Positions 14,501 through 15,664 of a DNA stretch of 15,664 nt are shown here, in pieces. The notes under the pieces are model-generated. The model was given only the letters and a program-made list of their open reading frames with translations, did no database searches and was not told the origin of the DNA. Numbering within the stretch: the first letter of the stretch is position 1; each line of letters starts with the position of its first letter. The DNA comes from Ferrovibrio terrae_B (GTDB lineage Bacteria; Pseudomonadota; Alphaproteobacteria; Ferrovibrionales; Ferrovibrionaceae), in contig NZ_CALRUC010000107.1 of the NCBI RefSeq assembly GCF_943371255.1, forward strand, positions 1 through 15,664. Direction: 5' to 3'. Position numbers and translations under genes: made by a program.

Positions 14501-15520
14501 GTGACGAAAGCCCCAGTTAAGAAGCCCGGCAAGGCGCCGGCCAAGTCTGCCGGCCAGAAAACGGCCGCACGGGCCGCATCGAGCAAGAAACCGGCGACAG
14601 TGAAGTCGACCGCCAAGCATCCGGCCAAACCGGCCGCCAAGGCGCCCGCCAAGCCGGCTGCCAAGGTGGCGGCGAAGCCTGCGCCCAAGGCTGCCGCCAA
14701 GCCGGCCGCAAAACCCGCGCCCAAGGCTGCTGCCAAGCCGGCGCCCGCACCGGTGAAAACCGCCGCCAAGGCCGCGCCGGTGGCTCCGGCCAAGTCTGCC
14801 GCCAAGCCGGCGACCGGGAAACCAGCCGCCAAGGCCGCCGCCAGCGCCAAGCAGGCGGCGAAGGCCGCGCCGGTTGTTCCGGTCAAGCCGGTCTGGTCGA
14901 ACAAGCCGATGGCGGTGTCGGCGCCGCCGACCCGGCCGCTGCCGCAGCCAATCAAGCCGGCCGCCGCCGAGCCCAAGCAGAACCAGCAGCAGAACAAGCC
15001 GATGCAGCTGAAGCCGGTGCCGGCCAAGGTGAAGATCGATTTCGCCGCCGGCGACCATGTGGTTTATCCGACCCATGGCGTGGGCAAGATCCTGCGCATC
15101 GAGCGTCAGCTGATCGCCGGTTTCGAGCTTGAGCTGATGGTGGTGGAATTCGAGCGCGACAAGATGACCGTGCGCGTGCCGCTGTCGAAGGTGAATTCGG
15201 TCGGCATCCGCAAGCTCAGCTCGCCGCAGAAGATGAAGTCGGCGCTGGAAACACTGAAGGGCCGCGCCCGCGTCAAGCGCGCCATGTGGAGCCGCCGCGC
15301 CCAGGAATACGAAGCCAAGATCAATTCCGGCGATCCGGTCTCGATTGCCGAAGTGGTGCGCGACCTGCATCGCAATGCCGGTCAGCCGGACCAGAGCTAT
15401 TCCGAGCGGCAGATCTATGAGTCTGCACTCGATCGCCTGGTGCGCGAACTGGCGGCGGTGGAGCGGATCGACGAGGATTCGGCCGGCAAGAAGCTGGAAA
15501 AGATTCTCAAGGTCGCCTGA
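14501..15520 (+). CDS. carD: CarD/CdnL-family RNA polymerase-binding regulator with long basic N-terminal tail
   Basis: CarD/CdnL proteins bind the RNA polymerase beta subunit and stabilise open promoter complexes. The C-terminal part (about 178-339) is a complete family core: the Tudor-like domain with GDHVVYPTHGVGKI (184-197), VVEFERDKMTVRVPL and KVNSVGIRKL, then the helical DNA-contact domain with the W263 region, VVRDLHRN and the final helices. The core alone is about the usual CdnL length (160-170). Ahead of it lie some 175 residues of low-complexity sequence made of KPAAKA-like units: 27 Lys in the first 120, and no Asp or Glu before E157. That resembles histone H1 or HMG-like tails. 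GTG 14501 has GAGGG 8 nt upstream; GTG 14417 and an internal ATG at 15002 are alternatives. Confidence 0.9.
   Translation: MTKAPVKKPGKAPAKSAGQKTAARAASSKKPATVKSTAKHPAKPAAKAPAKPAAKVAAKPAPKAAAKPAAKPAPKAAAKPAPAPVKTAAKAAPVAPAKSAAKPATGKPAAKAAASAKQAAKAAPVVPVKPVWSNKPMAVSAPPTRPLPQPIKPAAAEPKQNQQQNKPMQLKPVPAKVKIDFAAGDHVVYPTHGVGKILRIERQLIAGFELELMVVEFERDKMTVRVPLSKVNSVGIRKLSSPQKMKSALETLKGRARVKRAMWSRRAQEYEAKINSGDPVSIAEVVRDLHRNAGQPDQSYSERQIYESALDRLVRELAAVERIDEDSAGKKLEKILKVA
14592..14863 (+). repeat. Degenerate coding repeat for KPAAKA-type units
   Basis: The tail of carD is built from imperfect short repeats around GCCAAGCCGGC and GCCGCCAAG, giving units such as KPAAKA, KPAPKAAA and AAKPA. Copies differ by synonymous and single-residue changes and stay in frame. 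Such tracts can gain or lose units by slippage or recombination. Exact period and copy number were not computed. Confidence 0.75.
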
Positions 15521-15549
15521 TTCCGTTTCGTTCCGGTGTCACGCCGGAC

Positions 15550-15574
15550 GCGAAAAGATCACACGGCTTTTCGC
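15550..15574 (+). repeat. Inverted repeat after carD
   Basis: Perfect 8-bp arms GCGAAAAG (15550-15557) and CTTTTCGC (15567-15574) flank a 9-nt loop, 30 nt after the carD stop. The right arm contains TTTT, so it may act as a weak first terminator ahead of the stronger hairpin at 15586. Confidence 0.45.
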
Positions 15575-15585
15575 TCGCATTCTTC

Positions 15586-15622
15586 AGCGGGTCCGGTAGC
15601 ATCGGTTGCCGGACCCGCTTTT
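15586..15622 (+). terminator. Intrinsic terminator of carD
   Basis: A perfect 11-bp stem has arms AGCGGGTCCGG (15586-15596) and CCGGACCCGCT (15609-15619), a 12-nt loop, and the run TTTT (15619-15622), 66 nt after the carD stop. It has both the GC stem and the T run of a rho-independent terminator and is the clearest one in the window. Confidence 0.85.
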
Positions 15623-15664
15623 CATTGGCCGATTCGTTATCGATTTGTCCGCGCCGCTTAGCAC

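Noticed and set aside
14278..15027. Minus-strand frame that reads as a Gly/Ala/Leu-rich hydrophobic protein
   Set aside because: It is the complement of the Lys/Ala/Pro repeat tract of carD; the hydrophobic look comes from reading GCC/AAG repeats backwards.

Overview
The window reads as chromosomal DNA of a GC-rich alphaproteobacterium, most likely from or near the Rhodospirillales. This rests on an F0 operon in the order atpI-atpB-atpE, PAS_5-type PAS proteins, a coaBC-dut pair, and a 7Fe-8S ferredoxin followed by a CarD/CdnL gene. I see no rRNA, tRNA, CRISPR array, insertion sequence, phage gene or integration site. The genus assignment is inference.

Layout. (1) 1-1387, minus strand: start of the F0 ATP synthase operon (atpI, atpB, 5' part of atpE). 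(2) 1651-2907, minus: two tandem 193-residue PAS_5 proteins that align without gaps. (3) 3018-7063, minus: a compact five-gene run coaBC, dut, Rrf2 regulator, cysK, moeB, with overlaps or gaps under 40 bp. It links coenzyme A synthesis, nucleotide-pool cleaning, cysteine synthesis and sulfur-carrier activation. (4) 7251-8828, plus: a MerR-family regulator and a glutathione S-transferase, each preceded by a copy of the same dyad, which suggests a self-contained regulon. (5) 8864-12026, minus: an SDR oxidoreductase, downstream of a large membrane protein that fuses an MFS-like part to a spermidine-synthase-like domain. (6) 12198-15520, plus: a YbdK-type carboxylate-amine ligase divergent from the membrane fusion, a small S4 RNA-binding protein, the ferredoxin FdxA, and a CarD/CdnL regulator with a very long lysine/alanine/proline-rich N-terminal tail. 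A strong intrinsic terminator closes the window.

How the genes fit together. Most are housekeeping functions: energy, CoA, cysteine, dUTP removal, Fe-S electron transfer and transcription initiation. The accessory-looking parts are the MerR-GST pair, the membrane/spermidine-synthase fusion next to YbdK, and the paired PAS proteins. The most unusual items are the histone-H1-like tail on CarD and the duplicated MerR-type operator. I found no clear multi-gene system of an undescribed kind.
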